A stretch of DNA of 64,000 nt from Paralithodes platypus (lineage: Eukaryota; Arthropoda; Malacostraca; Decapoda; Lithodidae). Numbering within the stretch: position 1 is the stretch's first letter; each line of letters opens with the position of its first letter. The notes under the pieces were generated by a model. That model had not been told where the DNA came from. It was given only the letters and a program-made list of their open reading frames with translations, and made no database searches. Made by a program: the position numbers and the translations under genes. The stretch is from positions 42,314,598-42,378,597 of the forward strand of contig CM064523.1 in the NCBI GenBank assembly GCA_032716605.1. Reading direction: 5' to 3'. Positions 10,114-20,217 of this stretch are shown piece by piece.

Positions 10114-12008
10114 TGTTACGTCCTGGGATATATAAACACTGGGCTCTTTCTATTGGACTAGGTATGCGGCAACAAGCAACAACGGAAAACGCTAGATCCA
10201 ACCCTTATCTATAAACCCAGGCAATAAACCACCCTAAACCGTCAAGAGTCCTGCCTGGACAACGAGGTATCCTATGACTCGGTTACAGGGTGCACGCACT
10301 ATAGACTGCTGATAGTCAAGCAGGCTATATAAAAGATCACACAATTAAGTTGACTTAAAGCTTCAAGGAAAAGATAGATGACGGAATTAAATTGCAGAAA
10401 CAATTTAATAACAAACTAGAAGAAAGTACATTTAACGTTACGTTAATTAATACAACTAATCACCCCTGCGTGAAAGAAGGTGAAAGCAAACAGTCCTCAA
10501 AACATCGTACAGGTAGACAAGATGCAGGTTTCTAAACTGCATGCGGCTACTGTAGGATCTGATGCTTAGCAAAGAAAGTACGTTACGGATTTAGAGAACT
10601 CTTAACTCATAAGCAGGAATAAATACTAGTGGTAGGACTACAGTGTATAATGGCATAGGTATAATTAAATAAAGGCAGCAACTCGCAACATAACCACATA
10701 CAGGTGTGCTTCTCACTCTTAGTCAGGCAAGCCTGCTCGGACAGAGTCTCTAAGCCACACCCTGACTCACAATGCTCACAAAAACGGTAAACTGTGGCAC
10801 AATAACAAGCATACAGAGATAATAAACCCCTAGCTGTTAATCTGCCAGGTGGCAGAGGTCTAGCCGGAAGGATATAGGCTTCGGATACCCGGGCTGAGCC
10901 ACCTGCTCTAGCCTAGGGACGTTCCCAAGTCTGTGCGCCAAATTACTCTAATTGAAAGGGTGCTCTCTTGAGAGACTCAGATCGCAAGTATCTGACTCTC
11001 TCCTGGCGACCCTAAAACAAAAGCAAGACGTGCTAGCGCAGTGCTGAGTGGACTAGGCAAGGGCCCTCACACAACACAACACTAGACACACAGGGACACA
11101 GACAAGAAAATGCCCCCAGACTCCCACGGGTATCCTAGTAAAGTCGTGCGGGTCCACAGGACTCGCACCAGCAGACTTTACTTAAAGGATCGCAAAAAGC
11201 CTCCCCTCCGGTCTAGCCCCTGCTAACCTGACACAAGAACACACTAGCAATCATGAAACCACCAAATATGAGACAACAAAAAAGCTTCCTAGGTCTCCTT
11301 AACAATTACATCTCCGCATAAAGCCCAAAATCCTATCTAGTTATCTGAGAGCTCGTCGTTAATACAATAATAGATATAAGGTCTATCAAGGGGATGGGAT
11401 AATTAAATAGATTGGTGAAGTAGTGGAAGGAAGGTATACAAAGTAAGAGAGAAAGTTTCTAAGTGGGGTTGAGAGGGATAGATATCAAGGGGGTCCGAAG
11501 GGTACGACAGTGAGGTGAGCTCTGAGTCTTGAATCTGTCTGGACCCCGCCCTAGGCATGCAGAATACATCCCATGCTTGGCAACACTCAACACAGTTGCC
11601 GGGTCAAAATCCTCTACCCCGTGCGTGAGTCGAAACTAAGCCTAACATTGCAATCAAATGCATATGGTAACGCTTCAGGCTCGTCCCAAGCTGGCAAGCG
11701 AAGCAACGTCCCAAGCCGGTCTCTCTCTCTCCCGCTCGTCTCCTCCCGCCCTCACTAGACTTGCATCTTATATATTATAATGAAACAATCAACTATCGAG
11801 AATAAAATATACTAAGATGCGTTGGTTAAGGATAAGGGCAGCTACAAGCTGTGAAACAACATAAGAATATCCCAGACATTAGTTACGTTGTCGTAGGATA
11901 TATACTAAGGAAAAGCCTGCCGACCGGCTGCCACCAGCCGGTTTCTAAACGGCTGGGCAGCCGACGCGCGCGCATGCCCGCACGTGGCTACTATGCAGAA
12001 GCGTCACA
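10114..12008 (-). repeat. 5' LTR of element A (1895 bp)
   Basis: Runs in element direction from TGTGACGCTTC at 12008 to CGTAACA at 10114, giving near-inverted 7-base ends. It closely matches the 3' LTR at 2832-4535. It contains no long ORF with recognisable homology. Confidence 0.9.
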
Positions 12009-12267
12009 AAGTAAAAAATACCCTGAAATGAGGTATTTTCCCCAGATTTATATTTATTTTGAGAGATATTGAGGATCGATACAGTAGGTCTCAGTGCAGG
12101 CCCCACCGCTGTCGTGAGCGGACCGAGCTCGCCTGTTGTCCTTGCAATGCTCGATCTCTCTCTCATCGCTCATAATGGCCCTAAAATGGCACGAGCCATA
12201 TGACGGGCACCACAGGGGTGGCCAATATTGTCTCTCCCGTCATATGACGTTCATCATCGGTTGAGGG
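12009..12267. mobile_element. Half of a TTAA-flanked (piggyBac-like) MITE
   Basis: The sequence is similar to 13035-13309: the phrases AATACC..GAGGTATTTT, TCGCTCATAA, GGCACC..AGGGGTGGCCAATATT and GTCATATGACG recur in the same order. It ends in GGTTGAGGG followed by TTAA (12268-12271), typical of piggyBac-type termini. Element A abuts its left side, so A probably inserted into this MITE and the other half is lost. Confidence 0.55.
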
Positions 12268-12271
12268 TTAA

Positions 12272-12840
12272 TGCTTCATATGCGTATATTTTACTTGTAT
12301 AATGAACATGTGAACATTGAAGAACCAGAACAAATGTGTAAAGAGGAAATGTCCTGTGCAAAACCGTATATTTGTGACGGGAGAGGTAGGGAGGGAGGCG
12401 GGAAGGAGCGCGACATAGGTGTGCTCTCACAGCCATCTCGAGAGATACTGGTCTCCAGGCTGGTCTCTGCCTGTATGAGGGAAGAGGGGGGAGGGAGAGA
12501 TGATTTATAGGGAGTGAGGGAGTTAAAATATTGGATAAATGAGGAGAGGGGAAGTGAAGGGAGAAAGGAGGGGGGGGGGGGATGGTGGTAAGGAGACATA
12601 CCACCTAATCACATATTGCTTCAATTTCACGGGCTCTGGGTCCCCCCCGCCCTTTTTTTTAATATGCTACCTACCAGAAGGAGCGTCCAATTCACTAAGT
12701 AAAGCCTTCAACAAGGATTGTCTCCGTTCATGGGTTAATCACTACTCAATGCTTTCGCTCACTTGGCCAATCCTGAATCCAATAAAGAACAGACCCTGGA
12801 ATATATACTGTGAACTTGCAGTTTTAGCTCGCAAAAAGCA
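12272..12840. repeat. Unclassified repeat with G-run, related to 15542-16010
   Basis: Shares with 15040-15096 and 15542-15900 a TATGCG..TATAAT..GAACATNTGAACAT opening, a purine-rich middle with a long run of G, and an ATAATCACA..ATT motif after it. No coding capacity is recognised, and the open frames here are low-complexity artefacts. Confidence 0.35.
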
Positions 12841-12844
12841 GGCA

Positions 12845-13309
12845 TGCTTGTTTACATGACCGTATTGCTGGGCGGGTATATTTACCGAAAACGAGCTTCA
12901 TTCCATACTCTTGTTCATGCATAAGCAAGAGCGTAATACAATTATATATCCATGAAAGGGCGATAATACAGCTTTCCAATAACACCTGAATCATCCTTGT
13001 ACGACCACGGGTTATCTTGCAACGATTGTGTAACCGGAGGTGAAAATACCCCAAAATAAGGTATTTTTAGCATTTTTTTCCTTGTTTCGCAAGGTAGGGA
13101 GGTTGGGATGAGACATAGTATGATAGTGCGTGTCAGTGGCCGCCCCAAGGTGGTGGCGAGCAGTCCGAGGCCAGCTATCGTCCCCCCAACGTGCGGTCTC
13201 TCTTTCATAGCTCATAACGTCCTCAAAATGGCACCCGTCATATGAAGGGCACCGCAGGGGTGGCCAATATTCTCTCTCCCGTCATATGGCGGTCACCGTC
13301 GGTTGAGGG
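12845..13309. mobile_element. TTAA-flanked (piggyBac-like) MITE inserted in a LINE
   Basis: The right end is GGTTGAGGG then TTAA at 13310-13313, immediately followed by LINE RT sequence. The interior shares AGAGCGTAA, TGAAAGGGC and CAGCTTTCCAAT..ACACC with the MITE at 48470-48894, so both belong to one family. The left terminus is not clear and the start given is approximate. Confidence 0.5.
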
Positions 13310-13482
13310 TTAATGTCAGTCTTTTGTGAGGCACTTAATCGAATGCATTTAAAAAATCAAGACAGACAATGTCAATTGCGTTATTTTTGTCACATACATT
13401 ATATTGAGATGTTATGGAAAAAGTGAAGGAGGTTTGTCAGACATAAGCACTTATTTCGAAAACCATGTTGCGAGTCCTTTAA

Positions 13483-13904
13483 CCCTTTGGCTGCGGGTGA
13501 CGTTCTGGAATATTTTGGCAAGTTACAGCAATTTCCAGGCTTTAAAAGCCTGTAAAAAACTTAAAAATCGAGTGTCAGTGGGCGGGAGCGTTAGGGGCCC
13601 ACCTCCGTTCCTCAGAGCACCGAGCAGCTCACTGAGCTAGGCTGTGTCTTGCGCAGGCCTCTCTCTGTCTCTCTCAACAGTGTAGCCAAGCGAGCGAGTG
13701 CTACCAAATAGCAGGTTTCCCGCGTTTTACTGGCACCGCTGCGGGTGAACCAGACCACGTACGGGGCCCGTTCTGGTCTCATTTTGGAGCTATTTTCGCC
13801 TAGTTTTCGGCAGAATACAGTTCATTTAATGCAGATGCTTAATTTATCATTCAGGAGTGCCTGAATATGCCCTAAATAGCCCAAACATAGCCGCAGTCAA
13901 TGGG
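13483..13904. mobile_element. piggyBac-type MITE with TTAA target duplication
   Basis: Flanked by TTAA at 13479-13482 and 13905-13908. The terminal inverted repeats are CCCTTTGGCTGCGG at the left and CCGCAGTCAATGGG at the right (12 of 14 positions match). CCCTTTG-like ends and TTAA target sites are characteristic of piggyBac. It has 422 bp, no coding capacity, and interrupts LINE RT sequence. Confidence 0.8.
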
Positions 13905-14030
13905 TTAAGAGGTTGTTAGTTTATAGATGGCATTCAATTATATTTTGGAATATTGTTTCGAGCAACTTATAAATAATGAGGTAAGGCTTAATGGGTGATA
14001 GTTACCGGCGAGAGGTATATTTCCTTTTTC

Positions 14031-14280
14031 TAAATGGGTGTAATGTTAGCTAATTTCCACTCTTTGGGGACTTTATTTGTTTGTATTGATTTATTGATGA
14101 AAAGTGTCAGTGGTTTTGAAATTTCATCTTTTACTTGTTTACTTCTTTAGACATCTAAATGGGTGTAATGTTAGCTAATTTCAACTCTTTGGGGACTTTA
14201 TTTGTTTGTATTGATTTATTGATGAAAAGTGTCAGTGGTTTTGAAATTTCATCTTTTACTTGTTTACTTCTTTTGACAAA
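14031..14280. repeat. 125-bp tandem duplication inside LINE
   Basis: Two almost identical 125-base units (14031-14155, 14156-14280) beginning TAAATGGGTGTAATG. They duplicate part of the LINE RT-coding region. Confidence 0.9.
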
Positions 14281-15100
14281 ACGTGATATGGTCCACGGGA
14301 TTTTAATGAATTTTAGATTTGATATGGCATCAAAGATATCTGTGCTTGTAATTTCAATGTTGCATAGGACATTGCAGTTGTTAATTTGAACTGGCGGAAT
14401 ATGAGGAACAGAGTTAATGTCTTCCTCCGTAAACAACCACAAAGGTTTTGAGAGTGTTTCTCATTTGAGTTACATCCTTAATTTGTTGTCGAGGTAACTA
14501 CTTTTTTACATCTGATATATCTATAAAACTCTTATAGGTTTGACTTGCCTATGGTCGCACTATGTTGTTTATAGCTTGTGTTGCTCTGTTAAGTTAATTT
14601 TTTTGATTGACAAGGAAGATTGGTGACATTTTCCGTATGATTTTGTAATTTTATCCAGTAGAATTCAGCATGGACTAGTTTCTTTTAAACATTCTTTGAT
14701 TTCTTTGTTCCAGGATTTAGGTTTATTATTTCGATTTGAACGTTGGTTTTGGATTGATATGCAAGATTCTACAGCATTATTATATATTTTTGTTAACATT
14801 TCCCAAATGTTCTTTATATATGCTAAATGGTTTATGAAAGTCAAATTGATAGCATTGGCGATGTTATTTAGCTTGTGAAAGTCAGCCTTTCTAAAATGTA
14901 GTACTTTCTCTTGGCTTTCGCTTGGTTTGACATTATCGATGTTAACTCGTAAAGAGCGAAGCTATGGTATTTCAGTGGGCCCCTCCATGCTAAGATATTT
15001 GGTTCTATTCTGACGAAAAATGTCATATTTACCATATATATGATTATTACTTATCCATATGCGCCTATTTTGCGTATAATATGAACATATGAACATTTAA

Positions 15101-15537
15101 CCCACTGAGCCCCAGCTAGTTATAAATAAATGTACCACCAGGGACCGGCAGGATTTGAATGTTTTTTTTTCCCCAGAAACTATAGCGAATGGGTTAGGAA
15201 TAAAGGAATAACAACAAAAAACCGATCAAAAAGGTCAAAAATTGGTCCTACGGAGCCCCCGAAAGTCTATTTTACAAGAGTAAAAAATTGAAGGCAAATA
15301 CACCCAAAATACCGGTTTTTGCGCGCTCACACGCACGCGGTTGGACTTTGAGAGTTTTCAACCATCGGCATGGTTGCGTGGGATACTTACACAGTTCCCA
15401 TACAAATCTGAGCCCTCTAGGTGCCATAGGACCTGAGTAATTGGGACCGGAGTACCTGTGACGACACGTTGTTGTCGCTGGGGTTTAGCGTTACATACAT
15501 TGACGACGACACGTTGTCGTCGCTGGGGTTCAGTGGG
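15101..15537. mobile_element. piggyBac-type MITE with TTAA target duplication
   Basis: Flanked by TTAA at 15097-15100 and 15538-15541. The ends CCCACTGAGCCCCAGC and GCTGGGGTTCAGTGGG match inverted at 15 of 16 positions. The right part repeats the unit ACGACACGTTGTNGTCGCTGG twice. It has 437 bp and is non-coding. Confidence 0.85.
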
Positions 15538-15541
15538 TTAA

Positions 15542-16010
15542 GAGAATAAAAGAAGTGGGAATAGCATTTGGGGGGTGAAAATGATGTAATATTGCAGCCC
15601 AGTCATATCATGAGGCGAGAGCCGGAGCGCCGAATATCCTCCCTCTCCAAGCTGTAGAGCGACACTGAGGGCTCTGAGTAGAAGTCTCTGTGTTTCAAGG
15701 ATCTCTAGCTGCTTCGCCCGTGTTAAAGGGACCGCGTAAGGGAAATACGTGTGGAAAATGATCCGATAAAAGGGGGAATAAGAGGAAAAATATCTGATAT
15801 TGAGGAGGGGAGAAAAAGTGTAGGGGGGGGGGGGGTGACACATATGCAGGAGTGGTAGAAATAATGGAGTGGAATTATCTCATATAATCACACATTTCTT
15901 TGTTTTGAATGCCAATGGGGTGTTTTAAATTTTTGTTTTATGCTCTGGATCTATTGAGGACGGTCGCAGTGCTCCACAAAACCTCTACTGAGGACGGTCC
16001 TGTTTATGGG
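15542..16010. repeat. Unclassified repeat, related to 12272-12840
   Basis: Follows the MITE and shares purine-rich blocks, a G-run near 15823 and an ATAATCACA motif with 12272-12840. The MITE at 15101-15537 appears to have split this repeat, since its opening lies at 15050-15096. Confidence 0.35.
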
Positions 16011-16490
16011 TTCATGTTGAAAGTTATTGAGCGGTGATCGTTTGCTCTAAATTCATGGCTTACTATGACTTGGTTTAATTAATCATCTTTCGTTGCGAGG
16101 ATAAGATCAAGAATATTTGTCCCACGCGTGAGAGAGTTGACAAACTGATATAGTGAAATTTCCAGTAAATTTGTCTTGTCCTGTGTGTAAGGTTATGGGT
16201 TCACCCCATTACAGCATTAGCAAATTAGAATGCTAAAGAATAACCACATTTTGATAATTACTTGTGTCTACTATTTGGTTTTATAATTTTGAGTTGATAG
16301 TAGGGTTGGGACCGGTAAATTAGTCCCAAGGTTACCTTGTGTCATTTTGTTTTAATTAATGTAAATGCATAATTTTACTGTCTGACTGGAGGCAAGTACA
16401 GCGTACATATTGTCTTTAACATATAGTAAAACACCACTTCCATTTCTGTCTTTCCTACTAAACTATAATTATAACATATTACAGTATAGC

Positions 16491-17016
16491 CTCAGCGGGT
16501 GCCCAACCCCGAAAGGGATTGAAATAGGGGAGCTATCCCCCCGCCAAAGGCGGCTTTCTAGGGCCTTTCCTAGCTGATGCTGAGAGGATTGGGTTCTAGT
16601 CATGTGGTGATGGGCTGGTCTATCAGAGTGAGAACTGAGCGATCTCTGCCATACCCATAGCTTACTCTGACTGTTCCTTTTACTTATATATTTTCTAGAT
16701 CTCAAGTGACGGCGTCTCTTCCGTGGATTGACCTCCTAATCTACCACCAAGATTGGAAGCCAAAGCGTCACATTTTTCCTTTGCCCCTCAACTTTCTCTT
16801 CATAATTGCTGAGGGGCACAGGGCCCTGGGTGGGGCATTGGTTTCCCGGGCGTCTTCGCACCCTCCTCAGCTCCCAGCCATGTAGTGGCTTCGGTCACCC
16901 AGGCTCTATTGTGGTCGGCAGGGAGGGTTCTGTGGGGGCACTCGGTTATGGCCTTAGCCTTGCTCGGGGACTTGGGGCTGTTCGGCCAGGCAGCTTGGGG
17001 GACAACAACAACAACA
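16491..17016 (+). mobile_element. SINE-like retroposon with (AAC)n tail
   Basis: About 526 bp ending in (AAC)n and flanked by the 10-base direct repeat ACAGTATAGC at 16481-16490 and 17017-17026. A 5'-truncated second copy lies at 58656-59067. The open frames across it are not protein-like. It interrupts the LINE endonuclease region. Confidence 0.75.
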
Positions 17017-17254
17017 ACAGTATAGCATGTCAGTTAATATTCTGCTAAACAATCTTTATTCTCGACGTTATTCCTATATTTTTGTATTTTTCAGTATATT
17101 CAAATTCTTCCATATCTAAGAATCTGTTTCGGATACTTTGGTCATTGGAAAAGAATACTTTGAGTTGTATTATCTGTGTGGCTTCTTTGATGATGAATGT
17201 GATTTTAGGGCCCATCACACATTCACGTTCTCGATAACGATTACCGTCTAACAA

Positions 17255-17615
17255 GGGACCGCAGGCATGGTGCCTATTGGTCGTGATTGGTATGATGATT
17301 TTGTGGTTGTACCGAAATGGCTACTACAAGGTCCACAATAACGATGGTTTGCCATGTTGCTGAAACAGTGTCAAAGACGAATTTGGTGACTTGTTGATAA
17401 GTATTATTCTGATTATCCCGAGAATTGGACACAGGGACAAAGGTGTTAGTAAGAGTGTTCTGCAAGTTTAAAGAGGAGAGATTTCGGATAAATACAACAA
17501 ATAAACGATAAATATACACAAAAGTTGGAACAATATGCGAAGATGGAAATGACCGTTATTGTATATATATAATCAATTGCTAAGTATTTGAAGTAGGTAC
17601 ACAATGTTCCTCTAG
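17255..17615. other. No recognised feature
   Basis: AT-rich, with no convincing coding or repeat signal. It may include the 5' part of the adjacent LINE. Confidence 0.3.
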
Positions 17616-17756
17616 GTCTCCAGCAGTGATGTTAACCGTACGATAATTATCGTATTTGTACGATATTTTCGGTCTGTGTACGATACAAAGTTATGTATCG
17701 TACGCTAAAATACGATAATTTTGTCTCCAGTGATTTTTTCCCCTTAAATTTGTATA

Positions 17757-17759
<3 letters not shown>

Positions 17760-17805
<46 letters not shown>

Positions 17806-17826
17806 GGTGACGGTGACGGTGACGGT
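17760..17826. repeat. (GA)n and (GGTGAC)n microsatellites
   Basis: About 44 bases of GA followed by four to five GACGGT units, in the 5' untranslated part of the hAT element. Confidence 0.9.
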
Positions 17827-18204
17827 TATGTACTGCCGGGCCATGAGTGAGGCCGTAGCCCACCAAACTTTGCCTTCAAGTGGTGGCCTGGCTATCAAAT
17901 TAGTATCAATACGCATGCGCCGCCTCCTTCAGTAGGATTTAAAAAAAACTATTCATATTTGAGTGCAGCAAGCAGGCCCAGTCTCGACACACCTTGCATA
18001 GGCCTACTATCCCACAGGCCCCACACATCCAGGAGTTCTGGTGAGTGAAAAGGGAGATCAGTAGGCTATAATAATTTATCATAATTGGCAATTACTGTAT
18101 ATATCTACTGTATTCAGTTATGGGAGTGAAATGAATGTAGGCCTAGCCTAGGGATGATATTTCACTTAGGACATTAGGCTATAGCCTATAGTCTTTTTAG
18201 GTGA

Positions 18205-19990
18205 TGTGACGCCTGCCAGCGTTGGCAGAATCGCCTCCCGGTAGCCACTAGCGCTCGCCAGGGCAGTGAAATGGGCTACAGTCTATCTACAATGTTGTAC
18301 TTTCTTTCTTGTGAATCGTCATGTCACAGGCAGTGTAGAATTGGTCTTTGTTTTCACCTGTGACAAGGAATTGTGTTTTATATCATGAGTTGAACATGAG
18401 ATGCATTGTGGTGAAGGAAGGAGAGAGAGAGCGAGTGTGCAGTGAGAAAGTAGTTTTTCCTCCTCCCTCCTCCCTCGAGGAGTCCCTGGCTCGCGTGATC
18501 CTTCTCTCGGTTTTGATTGGCTGGTGGTTCCTGGCGCCTTCTGCAGGCCTGCTGCAGGGTGACGTGGCGGCCTGGGATTGGCTGACCACCGTGCCTTTGT
18601 GTGGGATCCTGGATGGGTCCAGAGGAGCTATTCTCCTCAGAGCTTTCCTGACTAGCATACCCTTCACATGTCCCTTGGCCCCCTGTCTCCCGACAGGGAG
18701 AGCACTTTCTCTCTCTCAACTTCTTACCTCTCATTCTTCTACTCTATTTAATATCATAACTTCCCTTTGGTTCAGCACGATTTCATATATCGACCATCGT
18801 ATTATATGCTGAAGCTCTCAGATAACACATGTTTAGTTAGGCATTTTGGAAGGGTTACCATTTTTGTCTGTAGAAGTTTGACACACTCACGGTGTCTGCC
18901 TTCCTGTATCTTGGTGGTCTGCTGGGGGATTTGATTCTAGACTGGGATAAGGCTACTGGTGTTGTGATTTCCAATGTGTACTAGGTTTTGTTGAACCTGT
19001 ACAATCGCAACGGAGACGTGGGAAGCCCAAGTGGTCTTTCTGACTGTGTACCTTGTGAGTTTAGCACTGTGTTGCGAGTGAGGGCTTTTGCCTCTGCCAC
19101 CCAACACTGTGCTAACTCGTTTGCTTTGACTTTGAGAGGGTCGCCAGGAGAGAACCAGATACTAGCGATCTGGATCTCTCAAGAGAGCACCCCGTCAATT
19201 AACGTAATTTGGCCGCACAGCCTTAAGGACTTCGCTAGGCTACGAGCCGCTTGCTCAGCCATTGTTTCCTAGCCTACTACATCCCAGCTAGACTTTATTC
19301 GCCTAGCAGACACCAGATTTAGAGTATAAAATCTTTCTGTTATGTATGCATTATTATTCACAGCATTTATTAGTCTTAAGTTGTTGTTGAGTTGCACAAC
19401 CCTAGTAGGCTGTTTCGTTGATGAGGAAGTACTTCTTTTGCTGTTTGAGTTCCTACTATTGCGCAGTTATTATTCCCGTGCCAGTTAACCCTATATGTCC
19501 TTACAATTGTCATATCTTGTTCCTGCTTTATACTACAGTTCAAAATCCGATACGATCATCTTACCCCAGCGTCAGACTTTCTTCAGAAGATTCCTGCTCG
19601 ATGCTTTGGGACTTTCGTTCACTTTCTTTAGTATAGGAGTGACAGTTCATTATTGTTTAGAGTAACTTGAAATATACCTTCTTCTAGTTTGCATTAAATC
19701 ATTGCAGTGATTTAATTAAGATCTCTATCTTTTGCTAGTATACCTTATTACCGTAATTGTATGTTGTTGTGATCAGGCTGTATCGGAGATCATCAGCCTG
19801 TAGTAGTAGCGCACTTATACTGAGTTATAGGATACCCCGTTATCGCAGATTTAACTCTGGAGGGTATAGGTGTTTTTTGTGCGCCGGCATTATAAGTTCA
19901 GGGGTTGGATCTAGTGTTACCGTTGTGGCTGTGTGTCTTTCTAGTCCATTGATTAAGAGCCCTTGTTTTATACGAGCCCCGGTCGTAACA
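18205..19990 (+). repeat. 5' LTR of element B
   Basis: Begins TGTGACGCCTGCC and ends CGGTCGTAACA. It matches the 3' LTR at 24483-26279. The main visible difference is about 14 bases absent near 18697. Confidence 0.95.
18515..18590 (+). promoter_or_regulatory. Putative LTR promoter block: two inverted CCAAT boxes and a CRE-like site
   Basis: GATTGG at 18515-18520 and 18576-18581 are inverted CCAAT boxes. TGACGTGG at 18560 is CRE-like and lies between them. The same arrangement recurs in the other B-type LTRs and in the LTRs of element C, while surrounding bases differ. A TATTTAATA-like stretch follows near 18745. Role as the U3 promoter is inferred from conservation only. Confidence 0.35.
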
Positions 19991-19992
19991 AA

Positions 19993-20009
19993 TGGCGACC
20001 TTGCTTAGG
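19993..20009 (+). promoter_or_regulatory. Primer binding site of element B
   Basis: TGGCGACC starts two bases after the LTR end, the same as in elements A, C and F, and fits a tRNA ending GGTCGCCA. Confidence 0.6.
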
Positions 20010-20217
20010 ATTTTGTGAACTTAGAGAAATATTGCAGGAGTGTTGTGGTCATTTGTTTTTGTTTAAAGGAATATAGTGGACACGTGGATTTTTTTTGGGC
20101 AAGTAGTATAACACTTAAGAGTCTTCGACCATCTTATATTTTTGAGTGAATAGTGCTGCATAAGAGTTTAGGTACTTTTTTTTGTTTTATAAACGTTGAG
20201 AATTTTCGGTGGACACT

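Larger units (their letters stand above)
2832..12008 (-). mobile_element. Element A: Gmr1-like Ty3/Gypsy LTR retrotransposon (integrase before RT)
   Basis: A nearly complete LTR retrotransposon on the minus strand. Its 5' LTR (10114-12008) and truncated 3' LTR (2832-4535) flank an internal region of 5578 bp. Read in element direction the internal region holds a primer site, Gag with a SCAN-like capsid and a zinc knuckle, an aspartic protease, integrase, reverse transcriptase with YLDD, RNase H and a polypurine tract. Integrase lies before RT. This is the Ty1/copia order, although the RT and RNase H are of Ty3/Gypsy type; among Gypsy elements that arrangement marks the Gmr1 group. Three frame breaks are visible (near 9750, 6990 and 6070), yet all domains are otherwise open, so decay is recent or some breaks are assembly errors. 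The target duplication cannot be tested because the 3' LTR is broken. Confidence 0.9.
13314..17254 (-). pseudogene. CR1/Jockey-like LINE broken by several insertions
   Basis: Minus-strand fragments appear in the order expected for a single LINE. Positions 17240-17050 give a possible endonuclease start (LDMEEFEYTEKYKN). Positions 16480-16020 give GRKDRNGSGVLLYVKDN and SLTRGTNILDLILATKD of the endonuclease. Positions 14935-14155 give the pre-RT and RT palm (ISKPLTLFINKS, VPKELKLANITPI). Positions 13478-13314 give an RT segment (IDIVCLDFLNAFD, VPHKRL). Frames are broken and the RT catalytic box is not seen. The gaps are filled by a SINE (16491-17016), a repeat (15542-16010) and MITEs at 15101-15537 and 13483-13904. 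Positions 14936-15096 are not assigned. Confidence 0.75.

Noticed and set aside
12254..12604. Proline- and serine-rich open frames on both strands
   Set aside because: They follow purine-rich or G-run low-complexity DNA in an unclassified repeat and resemble no protein.
17647..17935. Open frames with long RE or SL dipeptide runs
   Set aside because: They are translations of the (GA)n microsatellite at 17760.
18348..18812. 154-codon hydrophobic frame in an LTR
   Set aside because: It lies across the putative U3 promoter block, is interrupted in sister LTRs, and has no recognised domain.
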